From assembly GCF_019457535.1 (NCBI RefSeq), contig NZ_CP080417.1:1054001-1118000 (forward strand): a stretch of 64,000 nucleotides of DNA, in the 5' to 3' direction. Shown here piece after piece: positions 1-8,961 of the stretch. This stretch comes from Shewanella halotolerans. GTDB taxonomy: Bacteria > Pseudomonadota > Gammaproteobacteria > Enterobacterales > Shewanellaceae. Both the position numbers and the translations under genes were made by a program. The first letter of the stretch is position 1. Every line of letters starts with the position of its first letter. The notes beneath the pieces were generated by a model. It was not told the DNA's origin. It did not search any database and saw only the letters and a program-made list of their open reading frames with translations.

Positions 1-1342
1 TCTGAGTGGCGATACCGGCGGGGCAGTTGTTGGTGTTGCAGATGCGGGCGGCGACGCAGCCGATCGCCTGCATGGCACTGTTGGCCAGGGCAACGCCGTC
101 GGCACCTAGCGCCATCGCCTTGACGAAGTCCATGGGTAGCCTCAGGCCGCCTGTGATGATGAGCGTCACCCGGCCGCTGGCCCCCTGCTGATCCAGGTAG
201 CGGCGGGCGCGAGCCAGGGCGGGGATGGTGGGCACACTGATGTGGTCGCGAAAGATCTGCGGCGCGGCGCCTGTGCCGCCACCACGGCCGTCGAGTATGA
301 TGTAGTCGGCGCTGGCATCGAGTGCAAACTGAATGTCCCGTTCGATATGGTTGGCGCTGAGCTTAAAGCCGATAGGCACGCCGCCGCTGAGTTCACGTAC
401 CCTATCGGCGAAGCGTTTAAAGTCGGCCACAGAGTTGAGCTCCTTGAACCTGGGCGGCGAGATGGCATCTTGGCCCGCCGGAATACCGCGGATCTCAGCT
501 ATTTTCCCCTGGTTCTTGCTGCCCGGCAGATGTCCGCCTGTGCCTGTCTTGGCGCCCTGGCCGCCCTTGAAGTGAAACGCCTGTATCTTGGCCATCAAGG
601 CTTCCTGATAGCCAAACTGGGCGCTGGCCAGCTCGTAGAAGTAACGTGAGTTGGCCGCCTGCTCCTCGGGCAACATACCGCCCTCGCCGGAGCAGATCCC
701 GGTACCCGCAAGTTCGGCCCCCTTGGCCAGGGCGACCTTGGCCTCTTCCGATAGGGCGCCGAAGCTCATGTCTGACACCAGCAGGGGGATCTTCAGCCTC
801 AGGGGCTTTCTTGCCTCAGGGCCTATGATCAGCTCGGTGTCGATGGCCTCGTCTTCGAACAGGGGCTTGTTGGCCATCTGGGCAGTCATGATCTGAATCT
901 CATCCCAGCTGGGCAGCTGATATCTGGGCACCCCCATGGCGACCATGGGGCCATGATGGCCGAGTGTCTTGAGTCCATCTCTGGCGAGCTGATGGATCAA
1001 CTCGACGCCGGGCTCCTCTTTGGTGGCGACCGCCTTGGGAGCCTGGTTGCCATCTTTGGCGATCGCCTCGCGGCCCGGGCCCTCCTTGCCCACCTGTTCG
1101 GCGCTAAACTGTTTGTGGGTGCCATCGCAGTAGGGAGCGTTGCCCGTGTGTTTACAGGCGCACAGGTAGGCCTCACCGCTTCGCTCGGCGGTAAAGGCCT
1201 TGGGGCTAAATCCCGTTCCCTTATGGGAACCATCACAGAAGGGCTGGCTGTTTGAGCGGCCGCAGACACAGAAATAGTATTCCTTTCCTTTGGTTAGCTC
1301 GACTTTTTTGGGTTTGTTATCGGCGACGACGGGTTTTACCAT
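1..1342 (-). CDS. FMN-binding glutamate synthase-like protein with two N-terminal CDGSH iron-sulfur motifs (partial, 3' end outside window)
   Basis: Only the first 447 codons lie in the window; the frame is open to base 1. The N-terminus carries two CDGSH-type [2Fe-2S] sites: C25, C27, C36 and H40 (CDGSH), then C61, C63, C72 and H76 (CDGTH). From about residue 150 the sequence matches the FMN-binding central domain of glutamate synthase (Glu_synthase family), with typical stretches such as SGEGGM, KGGQGAKTGTGG and LDGRGGGTGAAP. It lacks the glutaminase domain of real GltB, so it is probably a stand-alone FMN oxidoreductase fed electrons by its own clusters; the substrate is unknown. The ATG at 1342 is preceded by AAGGAG at a 5-base gap. 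Family call is firm, function is not. Confidence 0.88.
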   Translation of the reverse strand, partial: MVKPVVADNKPKKVELTKGKEYYFCVCGRSNSQPFCDGSHKGTGFSPKAFTAERSGEAYLCACKHTGNAPYCDGTHKQFSAEQVGKEGPGREAIAKDGNQAPKAVATKEEPGVELIHQLARDGLKTLGHHGPMVAMGVPRYQLPSWDEIQIMTAQMANKPLFEDEAIDTELIIGPEARKPLRLKIPLLVSDMSFGALSEEAKVALAKGAELAGTGICSGEGGMLPEEQAANSRYFYELASAQFGYQEALMAKIQAFHFKGGQGAKTGTGGHLPGSKNQGKIAEIRGIPAGQDAISPPRFKELNSVADFKRFADRVRELSGGVPIGFKLSANHIERDIQFALDASADYIILDGRGGGTGAAPQIFRDHISVPTIPALARARRYLDQQGASGRVTLIITGGLRLPMDFVKAMALGADGVALANSAMQAIGCVAARICNTNNCPAGIATQ

Positions 1343-1546
1343 GGGAGCTCCTTAGGCTTGCTGCGCGGCTGTTGTCTTTAGTCTAGGCGCTTTTGCGGCG
1401 GGTCGCCGCCTCGCGATTCATGCTTAGTCATCTCTATCATCGCCTATCGATACTCGATGTGGGTGTTGACCCGGCGCGCCGAAAAATTCACACTCAATTG
1501 AATCAATTTGGCGATAATCAGGGTCTTATGTAAGGCGCTGTGACTT

Positions 1547-2200
1547 ATGTCATGGGCAATAAAACAGACAGATCTAGTGAGCAAACGGGAGATTAAGTTG
1601 GCGAGGAGTAAGCGCGAAGCAAATAGACAATATGCCTTCGAAAGCGGCCTGACCCGGCGCGACTTTCTTGTGCGCAGCGGCGCCCTGGGTCTGCTGCTGG
1701 CGGCGAAGCCTGAGTTGAGTTTTGCCAGTGACGAAGGTTTCTCTCTCACCACGCGCCCCAAAGATTTCGACGTGATCAACCGCGCCGTCATAGAGAGCGT
1801 GCAGCTGCACCTGTTTCCCGACGATGGTGATGGCCCTTCGGCCAGGGAGCTGAACGCCTATCGCTATCTGCTATGGGCCATGGAAGATCCTGACAATCGC
1901 GCCGATGAGGACAGGCTGTTCATCTTGCAGGGGGCGGCCTGGTTGGAAGATTGGGCCGATACCCAGACCGGACGTAGCTTCCTGGTGCTGAGCTGGGATG
2001 AGCAGGAGGCACTGCTAAAAGCGATCGCCAAGAGCCGCGCAGGTGAAAACTGGCTCTCCCTGCTGCTCTATTATCTGATTGAGGCATTGATGTTAGATCC
2101 ACTCTACGGCGGTAATCCGGATGAGATTGGCTGGCGTTGGCTCGAACATCAGCCAGGCTTTCCACGGCCCGTGCCGGGTAAGAGCTATCTGGATTTTTAA
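1547..2200 (+). CDS. Tat-exported gluconate 2-dehydrogenase subunit 3-like protein
   Basis: A 217-residue protein that resembles the small (gamma) subunit of FAD-dependent gluconate/sugar dehydrogenases. A twin-arginine signal is visible: TRRDFL at residues 36-41 followed by a leucine/alanine-rich segment, so it should be exported folded and may carry its flavin partner across the membrane. The GMC oxidoreductase gene starts within 40 bases downstream, which supports a two-gene operon. The start is uncertain: the ATG at 1547 has no clear ribosome site and leaves a long tail before the RR, while GTG at 1577 or TTG at 1597 (GGAG just upstream) would give a more usual Tat leader. Substrate unknown. 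Confidence 0.75.
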   Translation: MSWAIKQTDLVSKREIKLARSKREANRQYAFESGLTRRDFLVRSGALGLLLAAKPELSFASDEGFSLTTRPKDFDVINRAVIESVQLHLFPDDGDGPSARELNAYRYLLWAMEDPDNRADEDRLFILQGAAWLEDWADTQTGRSFLVLSWDEQEALLKAIAKSRAGENWLSLLLYYLIEALMLDPLYGGNPDEIGWRWLEHQPGFPRPVPGKSYLDF

Positions 2201-2236
2201 ATAGAGACTATGGGGTCGTTTTTACAGGAATCTTTG

Positions 2237-3940
2237 ATGGGATTAGCAGCTAAGAGTGAGGCGCAGGCGCCGCAACAGTTTGAGGTGTGTATCGTCGGCA
2301 GCGGTGCGGGCGCCGGCCCAATTGCCTATGAGCTGGCCAAGGCGGGGATTGCCGTCGCCGTGCTTGAGAAGGGCGACTGGTATACCGAGCAGGATTTCGT
2401 CAAAGATGAGCAGTTGCCGCGCCATAGGGTATTTCGCTCTCAGTTCGATGAGGAGCGCCATGTGCTCGAGCTTCCCGACGGCGAGGGCGGCTGGCGCAGG
2501 GAGACCACGGCGCAGTTTTGGGGCGGCAATATCGTCGGTGGCGCCTCCAATTTCATGAGTGGCTATTTTCATCGTTTGAAACCGAGCGACTTTCGCCTTG
2601 CCTCCACTTTCGGCTCGATCCCCGGCGCCAACACGGTGGACTGGCCCATCAGTTATGAGGAGCTCGAGCCTTATTATACCAAGGTGGAGCAGATTGTCGG
2701 CGTCAGCGGTCGGGTGGTGAAGCATCCACAGTTAGAGCCGAGATCGACCCCAGATTTTCCCTTTCCGCCAACGGCAGAGCACTCAATAGCGGCGCGTTTC
2801 GATAAGGCCTGTCAGACACTTAAGCTGCATCCTCTGCCCATGGCGCGGGCGATTCTGTCTCGCCCCTTCAAGCAGCGTCTGAGCTGCGAGTATTCCGGCT
2901 ACTGCGGCAGCTATGGGTGCCACTCTGGCGCCAAGGGCAGTTCGCGGGCAGCGCTGCTAAACGATGCGGTGGCCAGCGGAAATTGTCGCATCATCACCCG
3001 GGCCAAGGTGTATCGCCTCAATACCGATGCCCAAGGAAGAGTGAGCTCTGCCGACTATTTCGATGCCAGTGGCCAAAGTCGGCGCGTTGTGGCCAAGATC
3101 TTCGTGGTTGCCTGCTACGCCATAGAGAGTGCCCGCCTGTTGCTGGCCAGCCCAGGGGAGAAACATCCCAAGGGGATAGGCAATCGCTTCGATCAGCTGG
3201 GTAAGAACCTGCACTGCTGCGCCGGCGGCACGGGCCATGGGGTGTTTAAGCTCGATAAGCTGCCTAAGGATACGGCTAATGGGCTCAAGCAGCGTGGGCC
3301 CTTCTTTAACCGTGCCCTGCAGGACTGGTATGTTATCGACGATAAGACGGCGTTCGATAAGCCGGTGAAGGGGGGCACCTTAGACTTCGTGTTTGACCCG
3401 CCATCACCCACCAGTGAGGCGAACGCGCTCAAGTGGCAGGAAGGCAACCTGCTTTGGGGGACGCCGCTCAAGCAGAAACTTAAGGCGCATTTTACCCAGT
3501 CGCGGGACTTTAAGTTTGAGGTGTTCTGTGACTGGCTGACCAATGATGACTGCTTTGTTACTCTGGACGATGAGGAGCAAGACAAATGGGGTCAGCCGGT
3601 GGCCAGGGTGCGCGCCGGTTTTCATCCCCACGATCTTAAGGTGGCTCAGTATCTGGTCGACCGGGGCGTAGAGGTGATGAAGGCGATGGGCGCCGACGAG
3701 GTGTGGGGCAATGTGTTTAGCGACCCGACGGCCAACCTGGTGGCCGGTGGCTGCCGGTTCGGTACGGATCCAAAGACCTCGGTGCTGAACTCAGATTGTC
3801 GGGTCCACGATTGTGACAACCTGTATGTGGCCGACGGCGCCTTTATGCCGAACGGCGGCAGCGTTACCCCGACATTGACCATCTATGCCAACGCTTTTCG
3901 GGTGGCCGATAAGCTGCTGGCGCGGTTGAAACCGATCTAG
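2237..3940 (+). CDS. GMC family FAD-dependent oxidoreductase (sugar/alcohol dehydrogenase-like)
   Basis: Flavoprotein of about 567 residues. The N-terminal Rossmann motif is VGSGAGAG (residues 20-27), followed by an acidic residue that binds the FAD ribose (VLEKGDW). The C-terminal GMC domain includes GGCRFGTDP and VADGAFMPNGG. Together with the upstream Tat-exported subunit it looks like a gluconate-2-dehydrogenase-type periplasmic enzyme, but no cytochrome subunit gene is adjacent. The residue before AGGCRFGTDP that is usually His in these dehydrogenases appears to be Asn, so activity cannot be assumed. I prefer ATG 2237, preceded by AGGA, over the in-frame ATG at 2210, which has no ribosome site. 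Confidence 0.82.
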   Translation: MGLAAKSEAQAPQQFEVCIVGSGAGAGPIAYELAKAGIAVAVLEKGDWYTEQDFVKDEQLPRHRVFRSQFDEERHVLELPDGEGGWRRETTAQFWGGNIVGGASNFMSGYFHRLKPSDFRLASTFGSIPGANTVDWPISYEELEPYYTKVEQIVGVSGRVVKHPQLEPRSTPDFPFPPTAEHSIAARFDKACQTLKLHPLPMARAILSRPFKQRLSCEYSGYCGSYGCHSGAKGSSRAALLNDAVASGNCRIITRAKVYRLNTDAQGRVSSADYFDASGQSRRVVAKIFVVACYAIESARLLLASPGEKHPKGIGNRFDQLGKNLHCCAGGTGHGVFKLDKLPKDTANGLKQRGPFFNRALQDWYVIDDKTAFDKPVKGGTLDFVFDPPSPTSEANALKWQEGNLLWGTPLKQKLKAHFTQSRDFKFEVFCDWLTNDDCFVTLDDEEQDKWGQPVARVRAGFHPHDLKVAQYLVDRGVEVMKAMGADEVWGNVFSDPTANLVAGGCRFGTDPKTSVLNSDCRVHDCDNLYVADGAFMPNGGSVTPTLTIYANAFRVADKLLARLKPI

Positions 3941-4027
3941 TGTTACGGATTTTGCGCCTGAAGATCACAGGGGCGCAAAGCTTTCCTATACTCAAGGGGA
4001 TAGCCGATTTGCAACAGGAGATCCCCC

Positions 4028-4231
4028 ATGAGTCATACCTACAAGATCATCGAACTCGTTGGTTCCTCGCCCATTAGTTCGGACGAGGCGATTAAGAATG
4101 CCATCGCATCGGCCAGTCAGTCGCTGCATCATCTGAGGTGGTTTCAGGTGGTTGAGACCCGGGGGCACCTGGAGGCTGGGCTGATCGCCCATTGGCAGGT
4201 GACGGTCAAGGTGGGCTTTACCTTAGACTAG
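4028..4231 (+). CDS. Dodecin family flavin-binding protein
   Basis: A 67-residue protein with the whole dodecin pattern: an N-terminal strand (YKIIELVGSS), a helix (SDEAIKNAIASAS) and a second and third strand with the W and Q expected near the flavin site (LRWFQVVETRG, HWQVTVKVGF). Dodecins form dodecameric hollow spheres that bind flavin pairs and are thought to store or protect flavins. AGGAG lies 7 bases before the ATG. It stands alone between the GMC oxidoreductase and a repeat element that begins three bases after its stop codon. Confidence 0.9.
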   Translation: MSHTYKIIELVGSSPISSDEAIKNAIASASQSLHHLRWFQVVETRGHLEAGLIAHWQVTVKVGFTLD

Positions 4232-4233
4232 TG

Positions 4234-4395
4234 ATACCAATCCTAGTAAATAACTGATCACTCTAGCTTGTTAAAACGTCCGATCACGGTGTTCTCATTT
4301 TTGATTGTAGAATTACTACTTATCTAAAAATGCTGCCTTGTTCTCGAACGTTTTTCCCGCGCTATTTCTGATCACTTACTTAGCGTGATTGGTAT
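4234..4395. repeat. Dispersed 162-bp repeat with terminal inverted repeats, copy 1
   Basis: The element begins ATACCAATC and ends GATTGGTAT, a perfect 9-base terminal inverted repeat. The next bases also pair imperfectly (CTGATCA on the left against TGATCAC on the right). A second copy at 16674-16833 is alike along its whole length, by eye about 80% identical, with the same internal landmarks (CTTGTTAAAACG, TTTGATTGTAGAAT, CTTGTTCTC). It has no open reading frame. It fits a non-autonomous mobile element (MITE-like) or a large palindromic intergenic repeat; no parent transposase is in the window. Confidence 0.85.
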
Positions 4396-4440
4396 TAATA
4401 TCTCCTCTGAGGTGTCTGCTGTGTGCCTTGTGCTCATGGC

Positions 4441-5604
4441 CTAGGCGTCTCTGGGGAGCCCCTTCTCGACGGTGCGGATCACTCGCTGTGTCTTACGGTT
4501 GGCCTGAAAGTCGCCAAGCTTCTGGCGCGCCAGTGCCCAGTCGATATGCTCGCGCACCATCTCATCTACCTCATCGCTTTCCCTGCGATCCTCGAGGGCG
4601 GCGATGATCTCCTGCGATGCCGGCGCATTGCCCAGCGCGATGGCTATGTTGCGCAGCCAACGCTTGTGGCCGATACGGCGGATGGCGCTCCCCTCGGTAA
4701 ACTTCAGAAACTCGGCCTCGTTCCAGGCGAAGAGGGTGAGCAGCTCTGGATGTTTGAGCGGATCCCGGGTGTGGAAATCGCTCTCCTGGGTGAGCGGCGC
4801 CTCGCCATTGACTGGACACACCAGCTGACAGTCGTCACAGCCATAGATGCGGTTGCCCATCAAAGGCCTGAACTCTGCGGGGATCGCCCCTTGAAGTTCT
4901 ATGGTGAGATAGGAGATGCAGCGTCTGCCGTCCACCACATAGGGCTCGACGATGGCGTTGGTGGGGCAGGACTTGATGCAGGCGACGCAGGTGTTGCAGT
5001 CGGCCTGCACCGGAATGTCTACCGGCAATGGCAGGTCGATCAGCAGTTCACCGAGGAAGAACCAGCTACCGGCCTCGTGATTGAGCAGCAGGCTGTGTTT
5101 GCCGGTCCAGCCGAGTCCGGCCTTGTCGGCCAGTGGGCGCTCCAGAATCGGCGCCGAATCCACAAAGGGGCGATAGTTGGGGCGTTCGAGCCCCAAGGTT
5201 TCCAGTTCGGCCTCAATCTGTTGCCCCAGCTTCTTCAGGCGATTGCGGATCATCTTGTGATAGTCACGACCACCGGCATAGCGCGAGATATAGGCTAGGT
5301 TGGGATCCTTGAGATGGGTGGCAAAACCCGCTTCTGGCGGCAGGTAATCCATACGCGCCGAGATGACCCGCACAGTGCCCGGATGTAGCTCCTGCGGGCG
5401 GGCGCGCATCATGCCATGGCTCTCCATGTAGCCCATTTCACCGTGATAGCCCTTATCGAGCCAGGCCTGAAACTTGGGCTCTTCGGCGCGAAGATCCGTG
5501 TCGCAGATGCCGATTTGCGCAAAGCCTAACGCCTTGCCCCAGGTTTTAATCTTGAGGGCGAGTTGCTGTAACGCTTGGGGCGAGAGGAGGCTTTGGTCTG
5601 ACAT
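4441..5604 (-). CDS. queG: Epoxyqueuosine reductase
   Basis: A 387-residue iron-sulfur, cobalamin-dependent enzyme that carries out the last step of queuosine synthesis in tRNA, reducing epoxyqueuosine. The sequence shows an FVDSAPILER motif with the proposed catalytic Asp (D149), two [4Fe-4S] cysteine sets (C203, C206, C209, C213 and C229, C256, C259, C263) and a C-terminal HEAT-like region. Length agrees with the family. In many gammaproteobacteria queG lies next to nnrE/tsaE; here it does not, and it faces a repeat element downstream and a divergent solute-binding protein gene upstream. Confidence 0.95.
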   Translation of the reverse strand: MSDQSLLSPQALQQLALKIKTWGKALGFAQIGICDTDLRAEEPKFQAWLDKGYHGEMGYMESHGMMRARPQELHPGTVRVISARMDYLPPEAGFATHLKDPNLAYISRYAGGRDYHKMIRNRLKKLGQQIEAELETLGLERPNYRPFVDSAPILERPLADKAGLGWTGKHSLLLNHEAGSWFFLGELLIDLPLPVDIPVQADCNTCVACIKSCPTNAIVEPYVVDGRRCISYLTIELQGAIPAEFRPLMGNRIYGCDDCQLVCPVNGEAPLTQESDFHTRDPLKHPELLTLFAWNEAEFLKFTEGSAIRRIGHKRWLRNIAIALGNAPASQEIIAALEDRRESDEVDEMVREHIDWALARQKLGDFQANRKTQRVIRTVEKGLPRDA

Positions 5605-5890
5605 ACTTAGATTAAGGGCGAGGAGCCAGGGTGAACAGTGGCGCCATGATACCAGTTTTGCGCGGGAGGAGAAAACTTAAGCCGGCTTGGGGATTGCCTG
5701 ATACAAGAAGAAAGAGAGGATGAGAGCGTCTGGTCTTGCCTCAGCAAGTGTCTATTGCAATTTGGCTGGGCGCTATTTATGTTGAACAGAGCTAGTTGCA
5801 AGAGCGCTTAGCATTCATGGCAGAGGGAAAGCCTGTCCATCTTAGACGATAATCAATAACAGGCGTTGGCCTCATTTCCGGGAGAACTAT

Positions 5891-6706
5891 TTGATCTGGC
5901 GTAGCGTGCGGCTCATATCACAGACCGGCTTATCATTGGCCGGCTTATTACTGATCGGCATGTCGCTGGTCTTGTCATCCCGGCCTGTCGGGGCGGCCCC
6001 CCTGCGCATGCTTACCGAAGAGTGGGCGCCCATGAGCTATCAGGAGCAGGGGCTTCCCATGGGCTATGGCGTCAGCCTGGTGCAGCGTCTTGCTAAGGAG
6101 CTCGGTGAGGAGGCCAATATCGAGGTGCTGCCCTGGGCCCGCGCCTATGCCATCGCAGAGGGCCAGGCCAACGTGCTGCTGTTTGCCACCTCCCTTAATG
6201 AGCAGCGCAGCAGGGATTTCGATTTCGTCGGTCCCATCGCCACCACAAGTATCTCTATCTATGCCAAGGCCGATGACAGGGTGACCCCCGCCTCGGTGGC
6301 CGAGCTGGATGCTCTGGGCAGCGTCGGCGTCTATCGCGGCTCTCTGGGAGAATCTATCCTGACGCGGCAAGGAGTCGAGCACCTGACGGTAGCCAGCTTT
6401 CCACAGCAGTCGGCGCGCCAGCTACAACATGACAGGATACGTTTCTGGTGTCAGGCGGATCTGGCGGTGGAGCGTCTGTTGGCCGAGGTGAATATGGGGC
6501 TGGATGAAGTGTATCCCGTGCTGGAATTGGCGCAGATAGATCTCTACCTGGCCTTCTCTAAGGGGACCGACCCTGAGCGGGTGAGTCGCTGGCATGAGGC
6601 TTTGGCTAAGTTACAGGCCTCGGGTGAGATGGCCCGTCTCTATCATGTTTGGTTTCCCAAGCTAAATCCCCCGAGCCGTATCGAGCTACTTAAACACGGC
6701 GACTAA
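5891..6706 (+). CDS. Periplasmic solute-binding protein, amino-acid-type (SBP family 3-like)
   Basis: A 271-residue protein with a Sec signal peptide (residues 1-35, ending near PVGAAP) followed by a family-3-type fold: LRMLTEEWAPMSYQEQG at the start of the mature chain, and later PWARAYAIAEGQ and FDFVGPIATT. Many stand-alone Shewanella members of this group are not part of an ABC transporter, and no permease gene is nearby here. The start is TTG at 5891, chosen because GGGAG lies about 7 bases upstream and because it keeps the signal peptide whole; the next ATG would cut into it. Ligand unknown. Confidence 0.82.
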   Translation: MIWRSVRLISQTGLSLAGLLLIGMSLVLSSRPVGAAPLRMLTEEWAPMSYQEQGLPMGYGVSLVQRLAKELGEEANIEVLPWARAYAIAEGQANVLLFATSLNEQRSRDFDFVGPIATTSISIYAKADDRVTPASVAELDALGSVGVYRGSLGESILTRQGVEHLTVASFPQQSARQLQHDRIRFWCQADLAVERLLAEVNMGLDEVYPVLELAQIDLYLAFSKGTDPERVSRWHEALAKLQASGEMARLYHVWFPKLNPPSRIELLKHGD

Positions 6707-6772
6707 GGATGCAGCGATAGGGCTTTTTGTTGCCTGTACTGCGATCTCTCTTTCGTTTTATTCTTCAAACTG

Positions 6773-8680
6773 TTAGGTATCCAGTATGGCGCAGTTACGA
6801 CCCGATGACTTGGCGCGGTAGAGGGCATCGTCGGCGCGCTTCAGTAGATGCTCGAAGCTCTTGTCACCATCTGTGCAGGCGATACCGGCACTGATGGTGA
6901 GCTTAAAGTTCATGTAGACGTCGTCGAAGTTGCTGCTCTCTACTGTGGTCACCAAGCGCTGGGCCACATTGAGGGCCTGCTCGGCCGTGGTGCCGGGCAA
7001 GATCACCAAAAACTCTTCGCCGCCGACCCGTCCCACCAGATCCTGTTTGCGCATCAATCCGTTGCTGATGTTGGCCAGGGCGATGAGCACCTTGTCGCCG
7101 ATATCATGGCCATATTTATCGTTGACCTTCTTAAAGTGGTCGGCATCGAACAGTATGATCGACAGTGGATGGTGGCCCTCATCCTTGGACTTGAAATACC
7201 CCTCGCCCTTGGAGTAGGTATAGCGCCGGTTGGGCAGCTGGGTCAGGTGATCCGTCAGCGCCAGGATAGAGAGCAGCTTGGACTTCTGCGACTGCTTGTA
7301 GGCGACGATGGAGAGAATGATCATTATGATACAGCCCAGGACGATCACCGCCAGCTGCAGATACTTGTTCTGCTTGAGGATCACCAGTTCGTTCTCTTTG
7401 ATCTTCTGCAGTTCGATCAGCTGCTGGTTCTCGCGCTCTATCTGCTCGGTATTGAAGCGGGTGCGCATCTCCGTGGTCCGGTTAGTCTGCTGGGTAGCAT
7501 CCAGCGACTTATGGGTCTGTATGTAGCTCAGCAGCGCCTCGTAGGCCTGTTTCCAGTCTTTCTCGGCGACGAAGATCTGGCTGTGTACCATGTGCAGCTG
7601 TTCCAGGCCGCGGGCGTTCTTGATCTGCTTAAAGGTCTCCTCGGCCATGTCGATATAGTCGAGCGCCTGTTGATACTGGCCATTGGTGAGGGCAGATTGC
7701 GCCTGATACAGACGCATGAAGCTGTAGCTGGCGCCTTGGTCCGGGGTGATGCTTTTCTGCGCTGCATCCAGATAGGGCTTGGCCTCCCCTTGACGATGTA
7801 GCTGAATCAGCACGCCGGCGACATTCACCGCCGTATGGGCACTGGCTTCCTCGCCCAGAGTATCACGCCAGTATTGGTAGGCTTCCTTGTGCTTTTTTAG
7901 CGCCGCCTCATATTCGCCAAGTTCCTCCAAGGCGAAGCCTATCTCCGTCTTGATGGCGTTGGCGCCATCTTTATCGCCGGTATCTTCGAAGCCCTTCTCC
8001 AGCTTGCGATAATATTTTATTGCCGTCTGAGGATCGCCGAAACGGCGGTAGCTGGTGGCCAACTCGGTGAGGTTGTAGATGGCCCAGTGTTGCAGGTTGA
8101 GGGATTCATAGAGGTGCTGGGCGGTGATCAGATCTTCCAGCGCCTGGGCAAAGTTACCCTGGAAAGAGTAGATGGCGCCTCGCAGTGAGCGCGAGTCGGC
8201 GATGAGTCGTGGCGATTCTATCAGGTAGGCTTCGGCGACAACCCTATTGTACTCCTCCAAGGCGATATCGACCTTGCCAAGTAATTGATGCATGAAGGCG
8301 CGGCATAGCTTGAGATCTGTGGTGGCCTCCGCCGAGGCGGCGACCCCTTCGGTGAGCAGTTTCAGATCGGCAAAGGCGATGGCATCTTTGAGCGCCTGCT
8401 GTTTGGTGATGTCGTAGTTGTTCCAGCAAAGTACCGTCTGCAGCTTGAGGTAACGCTCCATGTCATCGGCTGTGATATTGTCCGTTAGGTAGCCGAGCGC
8501 CTCTTTGATCGCCTGCTCATCTTTATACTCACCCTGGTCGAACTTTTTAAAAATGGCGTCTATCTCTTCGGCGCTATCTTCTTGCGCTTGGCTCAATGGG
8601 CTGAGGCCTAAGAGTGAGAGGCTAAGACTGATCAGCAGCAGAGAAGTTATCCAGGATTTTGCTTTTGTTGTTCTTGTCAT
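6773..8680 (-). CDS. TPR-repeat diguanylate cyclase (GGDEF)
   Basis: A protein of about 635 residues: signal peptide, a long periplasmic TPR-type helical repeat region (about residues 100-400), a coiled stretch, one transmembrane helix (residues about 440-465) and a C-terminal GGDEF domain with an intact GGEEF motif at about 553-557. It should make cyclic di-GMP in the cytoplasm in response to a signal or protein bound by the outer TPR region. The ATG at 8680 places the signal sequence at the terminus; earlier in-frame GTG 8731 and ATG 8725 would add a short tail and cannot be excluded, as no strong ribosome site is seen. The stop lies 66 bases from the end of the convergent solute-binding gene. 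Confidence 0.9.
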   Translation of the reverse strand: MTRTTKAKSWITSLLLISLSLSLLGLSPLSQAQEDSAEEIDAIFKKFDQGEYKDEQAIKEALGYLTDNITADDMERYLKLQTVLCWNNYDITKQQALKDAIAFADLKLLTEGVAASAEATTDLKLCRAFMHQLLGKVDIALEEYNRVVAEAYLIESPRLIADSRSLRGAIYSFQGNFAQALEDLITAQHLYESLNLQHWAIYNLTELATSYRRFGDPQTAIKYYRKLEKGFEDTGDKDGANAIKTEIGFALEELGEYEAALKKHKEAYQYWRDTLGEEASAHTAVNVAGVLIQLHRQGEAKPYLDAAQKSITPDQGASYSFMRLYQAQSALTNGQYQQALDYIDMAEETFKQIKNARGLEQLHMVHSQIFVAEKDWKQAYEALLSYIQTHKSLDATQQTNRTTEMRTRFNTEQIERENQQLIELQKIKENELVILKQNKYLQLAVIVLGCIIMIILSIVAYKQSQKSKLLSILALTDHLTQLPNRRYTYSKGEGYFKSKDEGHHPLSIILFDADHFKKVNDKYGHDIGDKVLIALANISNGLMRKQDLVGRVGGEEFLVILPGTTAEQALNVAQRLVTTVESSNFDDVYMNFKLTISAGIACTDGDKSFEHLLKRADDALYRAKSSGRNCAILDT

Positions 8681-8961
8681 TTTTAGCTTTGCCAACCTTG
8701 CTATGTGACCATTTAACCATAGCATAAACACTTTTTTTGTAACTATATTATACGGATGACAGTTTATTGACAGTAAAAAGTATATTTTTTATGCGTTTAT
8801 TTTTAACTTTTATATAACAAAAGGTGTCAATTTTGCTTTTCAGTCAGACTAAGGTATAACGTCAGCCTTTATTCTGCGCCTGCTTGTCGGCTTCAATTTG
8901 GCAAGTTTATACAGGCGAACCAGGCCGTGATGAATGCGGCGCTTTGTGTCGAGAGTGTTTT

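Noticed and set aside
4423..5298. A 291-codon frame opposite queG
   Set aside because: Antisense shadow of queG; no ribosome site and no known domain.
6848..7801. A 317-codon frame opposite the GGDEF gene
   Set aside because: Mirror frame of a high-GC coding region; the minus-strand protein has clear domains, this one none.
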